From assembly GCF_004340945.1 (NCBI RefSeq), contig NZ_SLYD01000005.1, positions 310,001 to 374,000 on the forward strand: a DNA stretch of 64,000 nt. Reading direction: 5' to 3'. The notes under the pieces are model-generated. The model made no database searches, was not told the DNA's origin, and was given only the letters and a program-made list of their open reading frames with translations. The stretch comes from Sphingomonas sp. PP-F2F-A104-K0414. Its GTDB lineage: Bacteria > Pseudomonadota > Alphaproteobacteria > Sphingomonadales > Sphingomonadaceae. A program made the translations under genes and the position numbers. This document shows, in pieces, positions 9,202-17,628 of this stretch. How positions within the stretch are numbered: position 1 is the stretch's first letter; each line of letters opens with the position of its first letter.

Positions 9202-9305
9202 CCACCCCGGCGGAGGCCGGGGCTCAATTGGGGGACGTTGCCAACGAGGGACTGCGCGAGATTACTCCGGACGTTCCAATTGGGCCCCGGCCTTCGCCGG
9301 GGTGG
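9202..9305. repeat. Palindromic intergenic repeat, copy 3
   Basis: Left arm 9202-9230 and right arm 9276-9305 (CCAATTGGGCCCCGGCCTTC then GCCGGGGTGG) are reverse complements with a few mismatches. It has the same structure as the copies at 2529 and 5728. It starts 8 bp after the preceding stop codon. Confidence 0.85.
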
Positions 9306-9407
9306 TTGCAATCGGTGTGGTGCAGTCGTGGTGGGCGGGAAGGTATGCGCCTCGACCTATCCCACGCCCCTCTCGCTTTCACGACCAGATCGGGTAACGG
9401 GTGCGGG

Positions 9408-10526
9408 ATGGTAGATTCGACAGCCCCCACGCCAGCGCTCCGGACGGTCAGGGCGAACGACACGCTGCTTTGGGGCATGACCAATGCCGAGCGGATTCGG
9501 CGGATCGGCGTCGCGCAGGGGTTGCCGGAGGACGATGGGAATGGTCCCGTAATCCTCGCCAACCTCGCTTATGCGTTCGATCCGGTGTGGATCGCGCATC
9601 TAAAGTCGCGCCCCGGTACCGTCGTCACGCGTACCGGCGTACCTGTGCTCGCGCATGTCCGCGACGCCGATGAGCGTGCGCGGATGACCGCGGCGATGCT
9701 CGGCGAAGCGCCGCTGGTGACCGGGCTGACGGTGATCGCCGCCGAGGCCGAGGAAGGCATCCTCAACGAGGCGCTGCGCAAGCGCGAGCGCCCGTTCGCC
9801 GAACTGCTCACCCCCGCCGCCGTGCCGGCGATCGAGCGGGCGAGCTATGTCGGCGCGTACAAGGGCGTCACCGACCTGCTGACCAAGTATCTGTGGCCCG
9901 AATGGGCGCTGGCGATCACGCGGGTCTGCGCGCGTGCGGGGATCACGCCGAACCAGGTGACTGCGCTCGGATCGGTGCTGTGCATCGTTGCGACGGTGGC
10001 GTTCTGGTATGGCTGGTTCTGGACGGGCCTCGCGACCGGGCTGTTCTTCATGGTGCTCGATACCGTCGATGGGAAGCTCGCGCGCTGCACGATCACGTCG
10101 TCGAAGCTGGGGAATGCGTGGGATCACGGGGTCGACCTGGTGCATCCGCCATTCTGGTGGTGGGCCTGGGCGGCGGGGTGTGCGCCATACGGGCGACCGC
10201 TCGAGGACGGCGTGTTCTGGGCGGTGATCGGGACGATGCTGTTCGGCTATGTCGCGCAGCGGCTGATCGAGGGGGCGTTCATCGTCCGGTTCGGGATGCA
10301 CATCCATGTGTGGGAGCGGTTCGACAGCTGGTTCCGGCTGATCACCGCGCGGCGCAATCCGAACATGGTGATTTTGTTTGTGGGGTTGCTAGTGACGCGG
10401 CCGGACTGGGGAATCATCGGGGTGGCGGCGTGGACGGCGATTTCGCTGGTGGTGCATCTCGTGCGGCTGGTGCAGGCGATGCTGCGCAAAGCTCGGGGTG
10501 AGACGTTAGTGAGCTGGTTGGCTTGA
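9408..10526 (+). CDS. CDP-alcohol phosphatidyltransferase with N-terminal extra domain
   Basis: This is an inner-membrane enzyme of about 372 aa that transfers a phospho-alcohol or phosphatidyl group from a CDP-alcohol. The full catalytic signature DGxxARx8Gx3Dx3D is present (DGKLARCTITSSKLGNAWD followed by HGVD), preceded by a hydrophobic helix and followed by several more. About 150 residues before it form a soluble domain ending in YVGAYKGVTDLLTKYLWPE, a layout I associate with CDP-inositol/DIPP-synthase-like fusions; I saw no intact nucleotidyltransferase signature in it. The start at 9408 is chosen because upstream sequence reads from the repeat; an ATG at 9345 is possible. It sits between other lipid/glycan genes. 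Confidence 0.85.
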   Translation: MVDSTAPTPALRTVRANDTLLWGMTNAERIRRIGVAQGLPEDDGNGPVILANLAYAFDPVWIAHLKSRPGTVVTRTGVPVLAHVRDADERARMTAAMLGEAPLVTGLTVIAAEAEEGILNEALRKRERPFAELLTPAAVPAIERASYVGAYKGVTDLLTKYLWPEWALAITRVCARAGITPNQVTALGSVLCIVATVAFWYGWFWTGLATGLFFMVLDTVDGKLARCTITSSKLGNAWDHGVDLVHPPFWWWAWAAGCAPYGRPLEDGVFWAVIGTMLFGYVAQRLIEGAFIVRFGMHIHVWERFDSWFRLITARRNPNMVILFVGLLVTRPDWGIIGVAAWTAISLVVHLVRLVQAMLRKARGETLVSWLA

Positions 10527-10570
10527 GGATTCGCGGGGTCGCTACCTGCTAACGCCGACCTCCCTCCCTT

Positions 10571-10720
10571 CCGTTCGTCCTGAGTAGCCATCGAGTAGCT
10601 GCTCTTGCAGCGTATCGAGAGGGCGTATCGAAGGACAGGTTGGCGCGCGGAACCCATGCTTCGATACGCGCCCTCGATACGCTTCTTCGAAGCTACTCGG
10701 TCGCTACTCAGCACGAACGG
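10571..10720. repeat. Inverted repeat, CCGTTCGTCCTGAGTAGC type
   Basis: Outer arms 10571-10588 and 10703-10720 are near reverse complements, with a second nested pair (CGTATCGAGAGGGCGTATCG against CGATACGCGCCCTCGATACG). The right arm provides the last codons (VRAE and stop) of the asparagine-synthase gene on the minus strand. It sits between two convergent genes. A related element is at 57346-57418. Confidence 0.8.
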
Positions 10721-12608
10721 TTACGGCCTTGGGCCGTCCGATCCACCACAGGCAGTAGATCGCCAGAGCATACAGGAAGCGGCTATAGTCCCGCCGTCCC
10801 GCACGGTGATCGGCGAACACCTTGTCGACCGCGCCGGCGCGCCAGATGCCCTGCTCGCGCACGCCGCTGTCGCGCCAGAGCTGTTCGGCATAGGCCCCGA
10901 AATCGCCTGCGAACCACGCCGCCAGCGGCATCTGGAACCCCTGTTTCCGGCGGTCGAGAATCCCTTCCGGCAGCCACGGCGCGATGGCTTGGCGGATAAC
11001 GTATTTGCCGATTTTGCCGTGCAGTTTCATGTCTGCAGGCATTGACAAGGCAAGGTCGACCATCCCCTGCCCTAGCATCGGCACGCGAACCTCGAGCGAA
11101 TGCGCCATGCTCGCGCGATCGACCTTGGTCAGCATCGCGCCGGGGAGGTTAAGCGCGAGGTCCGCCAAGCCGAACTGCTCCAGCGTGTCGGTCGAGATCG
11201 CGTCGGGGTCGGGGAAATATTCCGCGACCAGCGCGGCGATCCCGCCCTCCTCCTCGGCGATGAACTCCGCCGAGAAGATCTCGCGACGAAAGGCTTCGTT
11301 CGTGATCTGCGTCTTGGCGAAGAATCGCGCGATGCCGTTCGGGAGCGCGGCGCTACCGGTGGTTTTCCGCCAGCGTTGTAGCACCGCGTTCGCGTGGCGC
11401 GACGGCAGGGTCGGCACCGCGTCGAGCGCGCGGGCGAGATGACGCAGCGGTGCCGGCAATGCGCCAATCCGTCGCTCGGTCGCATGCCGCTTATACCCGA
11501 AGAATAGCTCGTCGCCGCCATCGCCCGACAGCGCGACCTTCACCTCCTGCGCGGCGATCTGGCTGACGTACCAGGTCGGCACCGCGGAGGGGTCGGCGAA
11601 CGGCTCGTCATAGCAATGCTGGACCTCGGGCAGCATCGCCTGCGCATCCGCGAGTTCCAAGGTGCGCGTAACGTGGTGGCAGCCGAGATGCCGCGCTATC
11701 GCCTCCGCATGCGGCGATTCGTCGAAGCGCGGGTCCGGGAAGCCGATCGTGAAAGTGCGGACCGGGCGGTCGGAGACCTGCGCCATCGCCGCGACCACCG
11801 CCGACGAATCCACGCCGCCCGACAGGAACGCGCCGACATCGACGTCGGCGACCATCTGCTTGCCGATCGTGTCGAGCCATTCGTTGCGGAACCGCGTGAT
11901 CCACTGCGCTTCCGACAAAGGCTCGGCGGGATGGTAGGCCGGCGTCCAATAGGCGCGCATCGTCGGCGGTCCGCTCGCGTCGACAGTCATTACATGACCC
12001 GGCGGCAAGGTGCGAACCTGCGCATAGATCGAACGCGGGGTGCGGACATGGCCGAAGCTGAAATAATCGTGGAGCGCGCGGTGGTCGACGTCGAACGCCA
12101 TCTCCGGCAGCAACGTCAGCGTCTTCAACTCGGAGCCGAACGCGAAGCCGGCAGCCTGGTCGGTATAGTATAGCGGCTTGATGCCGATCGGGTCGCGCGC
12201 CAGCGTGAGCCGTCGGGCGTGCGTATCCCACACCGCGACCGCGAACATGCCGTCGAGTCTTGCCCAGACATCGTCGCCCCAGCGTTCATAGCCGGCGAGG
12301 ATGACCTCTGTATCGCCCGCGCTGTCGAACACCCGCCCCAACGCCTGCAACTCGCTCCGCAATTCGCGGAAATTGTAGATTTCGCCATTGAAGACCAGCA
12401 CATAGCGGCCGTCGGGCGAATGGAACGGCTGGTGCCCGCCCTCGATGTCGATGATGCTCAGCCGGCGCATCCCGAAGCCGAAGTCGCCATCGGTGATCAC
12501 GCCCTGGTCGTCGGGTCCGCGGTGCAGGATCGTATCGCACTGCGCGGTAATGAGGCGGGGCGAGACGACACCGCCACCTCGTGCGTAAAGGCCGGCAATT
12601 CCGCAGAT
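10704..12608 (-). CDS. asnB: Asparagine synthase (glutamine-hydrolysing), unusual start
   Basis: This is a class II glutamine amidotransferase fused to an ATP-dependent synthetase, about 634 aa. The N-terminal CGIAGLY places the nucleophile Cys; further motifs are ILHRGPDDQG, RRLSIID, NGEIYN and SAGDTEVILAGY, then the ATP-binding SGGVDSSAV and GDGGDELFFGY. The family normally begins Met-Cys, but here the codon before Cys is ATC (12608-12606), with a GAGGGA motif 9 nt before it. The nearest ATG, at 12638, would add 11 residues, as in amidotransferases with a cleaved propeptide. In sphingomonad glycan clusters such enzymes may amidate a sugar acid or peptide rather than make free asparagine. 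Confidence 0.9.
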   Translation of the reverse strand: MCGIAGLYARGGGVVSPRLITAQCDTILHRGPDDQGVITDGDFGFGMRRLSIIDIEGGHQPFHSPDGRYVLVFNGEIYNFRELRSELQALGRVFDSAGDTEVILAGYERWGDDVWARLDGMFAVAVWDTHARRLTLARDPIGIKPLYYTDQAAGFAFGSELKTLTLLPEMAFDVDHRALHDYFSFGHVRTPRSIYAQVRTLPPGHVMTVDASGPPTMRAYWTPAYHPAEPLSEAQWITRFRNEWLDTIGKQMVADVDVGAFLSGGVDSSAVVAAMAQVSDRPVRTFTIGFPDPRFDESPHAEAIARHLGCHHVTRTLELADAQAMLPEVQHCYDEPFADPSAVPTWYVSQIAAQEVKVALSGDGGDELFFGYKRHATERRIGALPAPLRHLARALDAVPTLPSRHANAVLQRWRKTTGSAALPNGIARFFAKTQITNEAFRREIFSAEFIAEEEGGIAALVAEYFPDPDAISTDTLEQFGLADLALNLPGAMLTKVDRASMAHSLEVRVPMLGQGMVDLALSMPADMKLHGKIGKYVIRQAIAPWLPEGILDRRKQGFQMPLAAWFAGDFGAYAEQLWRDSGVREQGIWRAGAVDKVFADHRAGRRDYSRFLYALAIYCLWWIGRPKAVTVRAE

Positions 12609-12772
12609 GACGAACGATCCCTCGCATGACGGCAGCACCGCCGCCCGGACGCGCGCGGTCTAGGAGCCGCCCGGCGCTTTGTCACCTTCGGGCGCGCCGG
12701 CCCCTTCTTCACACCTCACGGCCCCCGGGCACCTTGCCGCACTCGCCGTCGCGCTCTAGGGGCCGATCGCAG

Positions 12773-14125
12773 ATGGTTCAGGACCCCGCTCCTTCTCCGG
12801 CCCCGGCGGATGCGCCGGCACGTGCCGGCACGACCGGGATTTTCCGGGCGGCGGCGCGCAACCTCGGCTGGCTGCTCGCCAGTCGCAGCGTGCTGGCGAT
12901 CCTGTCGCTCTTCTATCTCGGGTTCGCGACACGCACGCTGGGCGTGGTCGATTTCGGCCGGTTCGCGCTGATCTCGGGCGCAGCGCAGGCGCTGGCGACC
13001 TTCGTCGGCTTCCAGACGTGGCAGATCATCGTCCAATACGGCGTCGAGCCGATCCAGCACGGCGACACGCCCAGGCTCGCGCGGCTGCTCCGGTTGTCGG
13101 CGATCCTGGACATCTGCAGCGCGCTAGTCGGCGCCGCGCTGACCGTGGCGATCCTGTTCGCGTGGAGCGACGGGTTCGGCATCCCGCCCGACCTGATGCG
13201 CGACACGCTGATGTTCGCGGTGGTGCAGTTGATCACGATCCGCTCGACCCCGCTCGGCATCCTGCGGCTGCGCGACAAATTCTCGTTGTCGGCGGTGGCG
13301 GACAGCATGACGCCGATCATGCGCTTCGTCGGCGCGGGCGCGGCGATGATCTTCGAACCGACGATCCGCGGCTTCATGCTCGCCTGGGCGGTCGCCGAGA
13401 TCGTCACCGCCGCGACCTATTGGATCATGGTCGCGAAAAGCGGCGATCTGCGCCTGCTCGCGAGCGGCCGCGGCACCTGGCGGCAGGTCCGCGACGAGAA
13501 CCCCGGCATCGTCCGCTTCTCGCTCAGCACCAACGCGAGCGCGACGCTGGGCCTGTCGAGCAAGCAGATCCCGCTGCTCCTGGTCGGCGCATCGATCGGC
13601 CCGGCGGCGGCGGGTGCGTTCCGGTTGGCGACTCAACTAGCCCAGGCATTGGCGAAACTGTCGCAGATGTTGTCGCGCGCCGCCTTCCCCGAGATCGTCC
13701 GCGCGGTCCGCACCGCCGAGCCGTCACGCCTGCGCCGTATCCTGATCCGGACGATGCTCGCCAGCACCGCTGCCGCGCTCGTCATCCTCGCCATCGTCGC
13801 GATGGTCGGCGAGCCGATCCTGAAGCTCGTTGGCGGCAAGTCGTTCGTCGGCGCCTACCCGGTGCTGTTGTGGCTCGCCGCCGCGGGATGCTTCGACCTT
13901 GCCACCGTCAGCCTCGACACGGTTATGACCGCGCTGCACCGCGCGGGCACGGTGTTCGCGATCCGAGCGGTCGGCGTCGGCTTGCTGTTCGTGGCGGCGT
14001 TTGCGTTGATGCCGACATATGGCTCGGCAGGGATTGCCGCTGCGGTCGCCTCCGGATCGGTTGCGGTGGCAATCCTGCTGGGCTTCGCGGCGGCACGGAT
14101 GACGCGGACACCGGACCGGGCATAA
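12773..14125 (+). CDS. Wzx-like polysaccharide flippase (MATE/MVF superfamily)
   Basis: This 450-aa inner-membrane protein has 12 or so hydrophobic segments (for example LLASRSVLAILSLFYLGFAT and later VILAIVAMVGEPILKLV). FATRTLGVVDFGRFALI and AGAFRLATQLAQALAKLSQM fit O-antigen or exopolysaccharide exporters of the Wzx type. The open frame extends upstream to 12626, but that part is Arg/Pro-rich and overlaps the divergent gene, so the ATG at 12773 is chosen. It most likely moves a lipid-linked glycan or lipid product made by neighbouring enzymes across the inner membrane. Confidence 0.85.
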   Translation: MVQDPAPSPAPADAPARAGTTGIFRAAARNLGWLLASRSVLAILSLFYLGFATRTLGVVDFGRFALISGAAQALATFVGFQTWQIIVQYGVEPIQHGDTPRLARLLRLSAILDICSALVGAALTVAILFAWSDGFGIPPDLMRDTLMFAVVQLITIRSTPLGILRLRDKFSLSAVADSMTPIMRFVGAGAAMIFEPTIRGFMLAWAVAEIVTAATYWIMVAKSGDLRLLASGRGTWRQVRDENPGIVRFSLSTNASATLGLSSKQIPLLLVGASIGPAAAGAFRLATQLAQALAKLSQMLSRAAFPEIVRAVRTAEPSRLRRILIRTMLASTAAALVILAIVAMVGEPILKLVGGKSFVGAYPVLLWLAAAGCFDLATVSLDTVMTALHRAGTVFAIRAVGVGLLFVAAFALMPTYGSAGIAAAVASGSVAVAILLGFAAARMTRTPDRA

Positions 14126-14225
14126 GCCCACAGAGCGACCGGCGTTTGCGATAACGCCGCGTTCACGTCGCAAATGTCATCTGCGCGCCGCTCTATCGCC
14201 ACTATTTTCGGGTCTTGGTCTAGCG

Positions 14226-14687
14226 ATGAACTACGCATTCCTTATCGCGCTCGGCGCGGCGACCGCGCTCGCGCCGGTTCAGGCCCGGGCCGTCGAGACC
14301 TGCGAAGGCGCGCCGGGCAACGGCAACGCCAAGCTGATTCTCGAGGCGATGACACTGCACAACACCGCCGGCGAAGTCGCATTCGCGATCTATCCCGACG
14401 ACAAATCCCGGTTTTTGGCAAAGGGTGCGAAGGTGGGACGCGCTCGCGTATCTGCCGCAAACCCGCACGCCTGCTTCTGGATGAAGCCCGGCCATTATGC
14501 GATCGCGCAATATCACGACGAGAATGGCGATCATAAATTCAACCGGACGTTGCTCATGCCAAAGGAGGGCTTCGGCTTTTCCAACGATGCACCAACCTCG
14601 ATCGGACTGCCGTCGTTCGACGCGGTCCGCACCGCCTTGCCCGCATCCGGCGCCGTCGTGCGGATGAAGATGCGGTATCGCGGATAA
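14226..14687 (+). CDS. Secreted DUF2141-type protein
   Basis: A 153-aa exported protein: a signal peptide ends near VQARA (about residue 22), followed by a compact beta-rich domain with LILEAMTLHNTAGEVAFAIY, FWMKPGHYAIAQYHDENGDH and RTLLMPKEGFGFSNDA. The DENGD..N stretch followed by P.EG.GFSND is the recognisable DUF2141 pattern. Function is unknown. It sits between the flippase and the lipid kinase genes in the same direction. Confidence 0.85.
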   Translation: MNYAFLIALGAATALAPVQARAVETCEGAPGNGNAKLILEAMTLHNTAGEVAFAIYPDDKSRFLAKGAKVGRARVSAANPHACFWMKPGHYAIAQYHDENGDHKFNRTLLMPKEGFGFSNDAPTSIGLPSFDAVRTALPASGAVVRMKMRYRG

Positions 14688-14776
14688 TTTGCGTCCGGAC
14701 TGCGACCGACGCGGAACGGAAATCCTACTGACACAAATTTGTAGCGGTTCTGTACCGTGACGGGTATCCCTATATC

Positions 14777-15868
14777 GTGGCTGATGCTGTTTCGAACTTT
14801 GATGCCTTTGGCGGGCAATCGCTCTCCCCTCCGGTGGTGCCCGCGTGGCTGCCCGAGGGGATGTTCGATTCCGCTGCCTTGGATCGGCCGGGCGTGAACC
14901 CGCGCGAGGCTGCTGCGAAGATCCGTACCGGGATCATCTGCAACCCCAAGAGCCATCGTAACCGCAGCAGCGTCGAGGCGACCAAGCCCTTCCTGTCGGG
15001 CACCGTTCTGGCCGTCACGCCGCGCACGCAGGACGAGCTCGCCGAAGTCCTGACCGATTTCGCACGCCACGGCATCGAGCTGCTCGTGATCGACGGCGGT
15101 GACGGCACGATCCGCGACGTGATGACCGCCGCCGCGCGCGTCTGGACCGGCGCCGCACCACGCGTCGCGATCGTCCCCTCGGGCAAGACCAACGCGCTCG
15201 CGCTCGATCTTGGTATCCCCGATAGCTGGACGCTCGATCAGGCGTTGACCGCGGCACGCCATGGGCGCGTCAAATTGCGCAGTCCCGTCGAAGTGATCCG
15301 CAAGGACAGCGGCGCCAAACTATGTGGCTTCCTGTTCGGCGCGGGCGCGTTCGTCGACGCCACCGCGCTGGCCCAGCGGACGCACCGCGCCGGCGCCTTC
15401 AACGGCGTCGCGGTCGGGCTCGCATTGTGCTGGGCGATCCTGCAGACATTGTTCGGTGGCGCTAACAGCGCGTGGCGTGCGGGCAACCGGATGCGGATCC
15501 GCTTCCAGTCGCGCGGCGACGAGGGCGTACACGCCGCTGGCAAGCACGCCGATACCGATCGCGCGCGCTACATCCTGCTCGCCTCGACGCTGAAGCGCAT
15601 GCCGATCGGCATCCGTCCGTTCGGCGTCCCTCGCGCCGGGCTGAAGACTCTGTTGGTCGATGCGCCGCCACGCTGGCTCGCCGCTGCGACGCCGTTGATC
15701 GTCGCTGGCTCGCCCGCCGCATGGCTCGACCGCGCGGGCTATCACCGGATCGATTCGCCAAGCTTCGACCTGTCGATCGACTCGGGATTCATCCTCGACG
15801 GCGAAGTCTATCCCGGCGGCGACCTGACCGTCCGCGAAGCGCGCGCGCTCAGTTTCGTCGTCCCGTGA
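14777..15868 (+). CDS. Diacylglycerol/lipid kinase family protein
   Basis: A 363-aa cytoplasmic lipid kinase of the DAGK-catalytic fold. It has ICNPKSHRN as the first strand motif, the nucleotide-binding IDGGDGTIRDVMTA, and AIVPSGKTNALALDLGIP where most homologues have GTGN.LA. The predicted reaction is phosphorylation of a lipid alcohol such as diacylglycerol to phosphatidate. The start is a GTG at 14777; an ATG at 14861 is a shorter alternative that still keeps the domain. The end overlaps the next gene by GTGA. Confidence 0.88.
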   Translation: MADAVSNFDAFGGQSLSPPVVPAWLPEGMFDSAALDRPGVNPREAAAKIRTGIICNPKSHRNRSSVEATKPFLSGTVLAVTPRTQDELAEVLTDFARHGIELLVIDGGDGTIRDVMTAAARVWTGAAPRVAIVPSGKTNALALDLGIPDSWTLDQALTAARHGRVKLRSPVEVIRKDSGAKLCGFLFGAGAFVDATALAQRTHRAGAFNGVAVGLALCWAILQTLFGGANSAWRAGNRMRIRFQSRGDEGVHAAGKHADTDRARYILLASTLKRMPIGIRPFGVPRAGLKTLLVDAPPRWLAAATPLIVAGSPAAWLDRAGYHRIDSPSFDLSIDSGFILDGEVYPGGDLTVREARALSFVVP

Positions 15869-16773
15869 TCACGCTCGGCGACGTCGTCCGCCGCCAGTTG
15901 CACGTCCCGACCATCCCCGCGGTACGCGACGTTGCGGCGTTGCTGGCGGAAGGATCGGACGACATCGTGGCGGTGCTGTTCTACGGCTCGAACCTGCGCA
16001 CCGGCGCGACCGAAGGCGTGCTCGACTTCTACGTGCTGACCGCTGGCCCACCCGAGCGCGGCATGTGGCCGACCGTCAGCTACCGCGAGTTCGACCTGCA
16101 CGGCGAGACGCTGCGCGCGAAGATCGCCACCATGCGGCTGGCAACCTTCGCGAAGGCGGCGGCGGCGCGGACGCTCGACACGACGATCTGGACCCGGTTC
16201 GTGCAGCCCTCCGCACTCGTCTGGGTGCGCGATCCGGACACCGCGAGGCAGGTTGCCGAGGCCATCGCCGACGCGGCCAAGTCCGCCGCGCGCTTTGCCG
16301 CCGCGCTCGGCCCCGAGTCGGGCACCGCAGACGAGTATTGGCGCGCGCTGTTCCGCCAGACCTATGCCGCGGAACTCCGCGTCGAACGCAAGGGTCGCGA
16401 GGGGCAAATCCTCGGCTTCGATCCAGTGCGCTATGCCGAACTCCTCCCGCTGGCGTGGACCGCCGACGGCATCGCCTTCCGCGACGAGGCCGGCATGCTG
16501 AAACCCGACCTGGCGCCGGCACGACATCGCGCCCTGCTTCAGGCCTGGGCACGCCGCCGCCGCGCGGGCAAACCGCTCAACATCGCTCGCCTGGTACGCG
16601 CTGCCTTCACCTTCGAGGGCGCCGCGCGCTACGGCATCTGGAAGGTCGAGCGCCACACCGGCGTCGCCGTGCCGCTGACCCCATGGCGTGAGAAGCATCC
16701 GATCCTCGCGGCACCCGGTGTACTATGGCGGGTCTGGCGCGCGCGAGCGCAGACGAGTGAAAAGACGGTATGA
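15865..16773 (+). CDS. Nucleotidyltransferase-like protein, possibly Tam41-type CDP-DAG synthase
   Basis: A 302-aa soluble protein that starts with a GTG overlapping the lipid kinase stop. VAVLFYGSNLRTGATEGVLDFYVLT resembles the hYGSG...h(D)h core of nucleotidyltransferases, and in particular the YGSG/DF pattern of Tam41/Mmp37 phosphatidate cytidylyltransferases. LRAKIATMRLATFAKA and TIWTRFVQP resemble the following helical region of that family. The gene order (lipid kinase making phosphatidate, then this protein) supports a role in forming CDP-diacylglycerol. The family call is an inference from pattern only. Confidence 0.5.
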   Translation: MITLGDVVRRQLHVPTIPAVRDVAALLAEGSDDIVAVLFYGSNLRTGATEGVLDFYVLTAGPPERGMWPTVSYREFDLHGETLRAKIATMRLATFAKAAAARTLDTTIWTRFVQPSALVWVRDPDTARQVAEAIADAAKSAARFAAALGPESGTADEYWRALFRQTYAAELRVERKGREGQILGFDPVRYAELLPLAWTADGIAFRDEAGMLKPDLAPARHRALLQAWARRRRAGKPLNIARLVRAAFTFEGAARYGIWKVERHTGVAVPLTPWREKHPILAAPGVLWRVWRARAQTSEKTV

Positions 16774-17525
16774 GCAAAGGATTCAACGCGCTGATCCTCG
16801 CGGGATCACGCGGCGGCGTCGATCCGGTCGCGGCCTATGCGGACGTATCGCATAAGGCGTTGATCGTGCTCGATGGCCAGACCCTGCTCGCCCGTGTCGC
16901 GCAGGTGCTGCATGAGGCCGGCGCAACGCAGATCGCGGTCTCGGTGTCCGACGACACGGTCCGAGACGCTGCCACCGCGCTTGGCCTCACTGTCCTGACC
17001 GCCGCATCCGGCCCCAGCCGCAGCGTGCGTGACGGGATCGAGGCGCTCGGCACCCCGCTCCTCGTCACCACCGCTGACCATGCACTGCTCCAGCCCGAAT
17101 GGATCACACGCTTCCTCGCCGACGTACCGGCAAACGCCGACGTCGCCGCCCTGCTCGCACGCCAGGACGTGATCGAAGCCGCCGCGCCTGGCACAAAACG
17201 CACCTTTCTCCGCTTCGCCGATGGCGCGTGGTCCGGGTGCAATCTGTTCCATTTCACCACGCCACGCTCGGTCGCCGCGCTCGATCTCTGGGTGCAGGTG
17301 GAGGCGGATCGCAAGCGGCCATGGCGGATCGTCCGTAGGCTCGGAATCGGCACGCTGTTCCGTTACATGTCGGGTCGCCTGACATTGATCGCTGCCCTCG
17401 CGCACCTCGGACGTCTCGCCGGCCTGAACGCCGCAGCGGTGGCCAGCCCGTTCGGCCTCGCCGCGGTCGATGTCGACAAGCCGGCCGACCTCGACCTTGT
17501 CCGAGACCTGATCGCCCGCCGCTAA
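16770..17525 (+). CDS. MobA-like NTP transferase domain protein
   Basis: A 251-aa cytoplasmic protein that begins with FNALILAGSRGGVDPVA, a variant of the LAGG.S.R nucleotide-binding loop, followed by SHKALIVLDGQTLLARV (matching the K.L..l.G..ll..v pattern) and TTADHALLQPEWI, where the Asp would bind metal. It overlaps the preceding gene by ATGA, making a four-gene coupled run from the lipid kinase onward. It probably transfers a nucleotide to a phosphorylated sugar or alcohol; the substrate is unknown. Confidence 0.75.
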   Translation: MSKGFNALILAGSRGGVDPVAAYADVSHKALIVLDGQTLLARVAQVLHEAGATQIAVSVSDDTVRDAATALGLTVLTAASGPSRSVRDGIEALGTPLLVTTADHALLQPEWITRFLADVPANADVAALLARQDVIEAAAPGTKRTFLRFADGAWSGCNLFHFTTPRSVAALDLWVQVEADRKRPWRIVRRLGIGTLFRYMSGRLTLIAALAHLGRLAGLNAAAVASPFGLAAVDVDKPADLDLVRDLIARR

Positions 17526-17535
17526 GGTCCGTACA

Positions 17536-17563
17536 CCGCGAACGACGACGTCGTCTTTCGCGG
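17536..17563. terminator. Perfect-arm hairpin between the lipid cluster and dapB
   Basis: CCGCGAAcGACGAC and GTCGTCtTTCGCGG form a 14-bp hairpin with one mismatch, 10 bp after the stop codon at 17525. There is no T-run, so it is terminator-like rather than a certain intrinsic terminator. Confidence 0.5.
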
Positions 17564-17628
17564 AGAAATTGCCTCAAGCTACCGCTCCCCCCTGTCCCCG
17601 AACCGCCGCTTGGTGCAAAGCGCGGCGC

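Noticed and set aside
10605-11045. Plus-strand frames starting in the inverted repeat and running into the asparagine-synthase gene
   Set aside because: They consist of repeat sequence plus antisense of a gene with intact ATP-binding and amidotransferase motifs.
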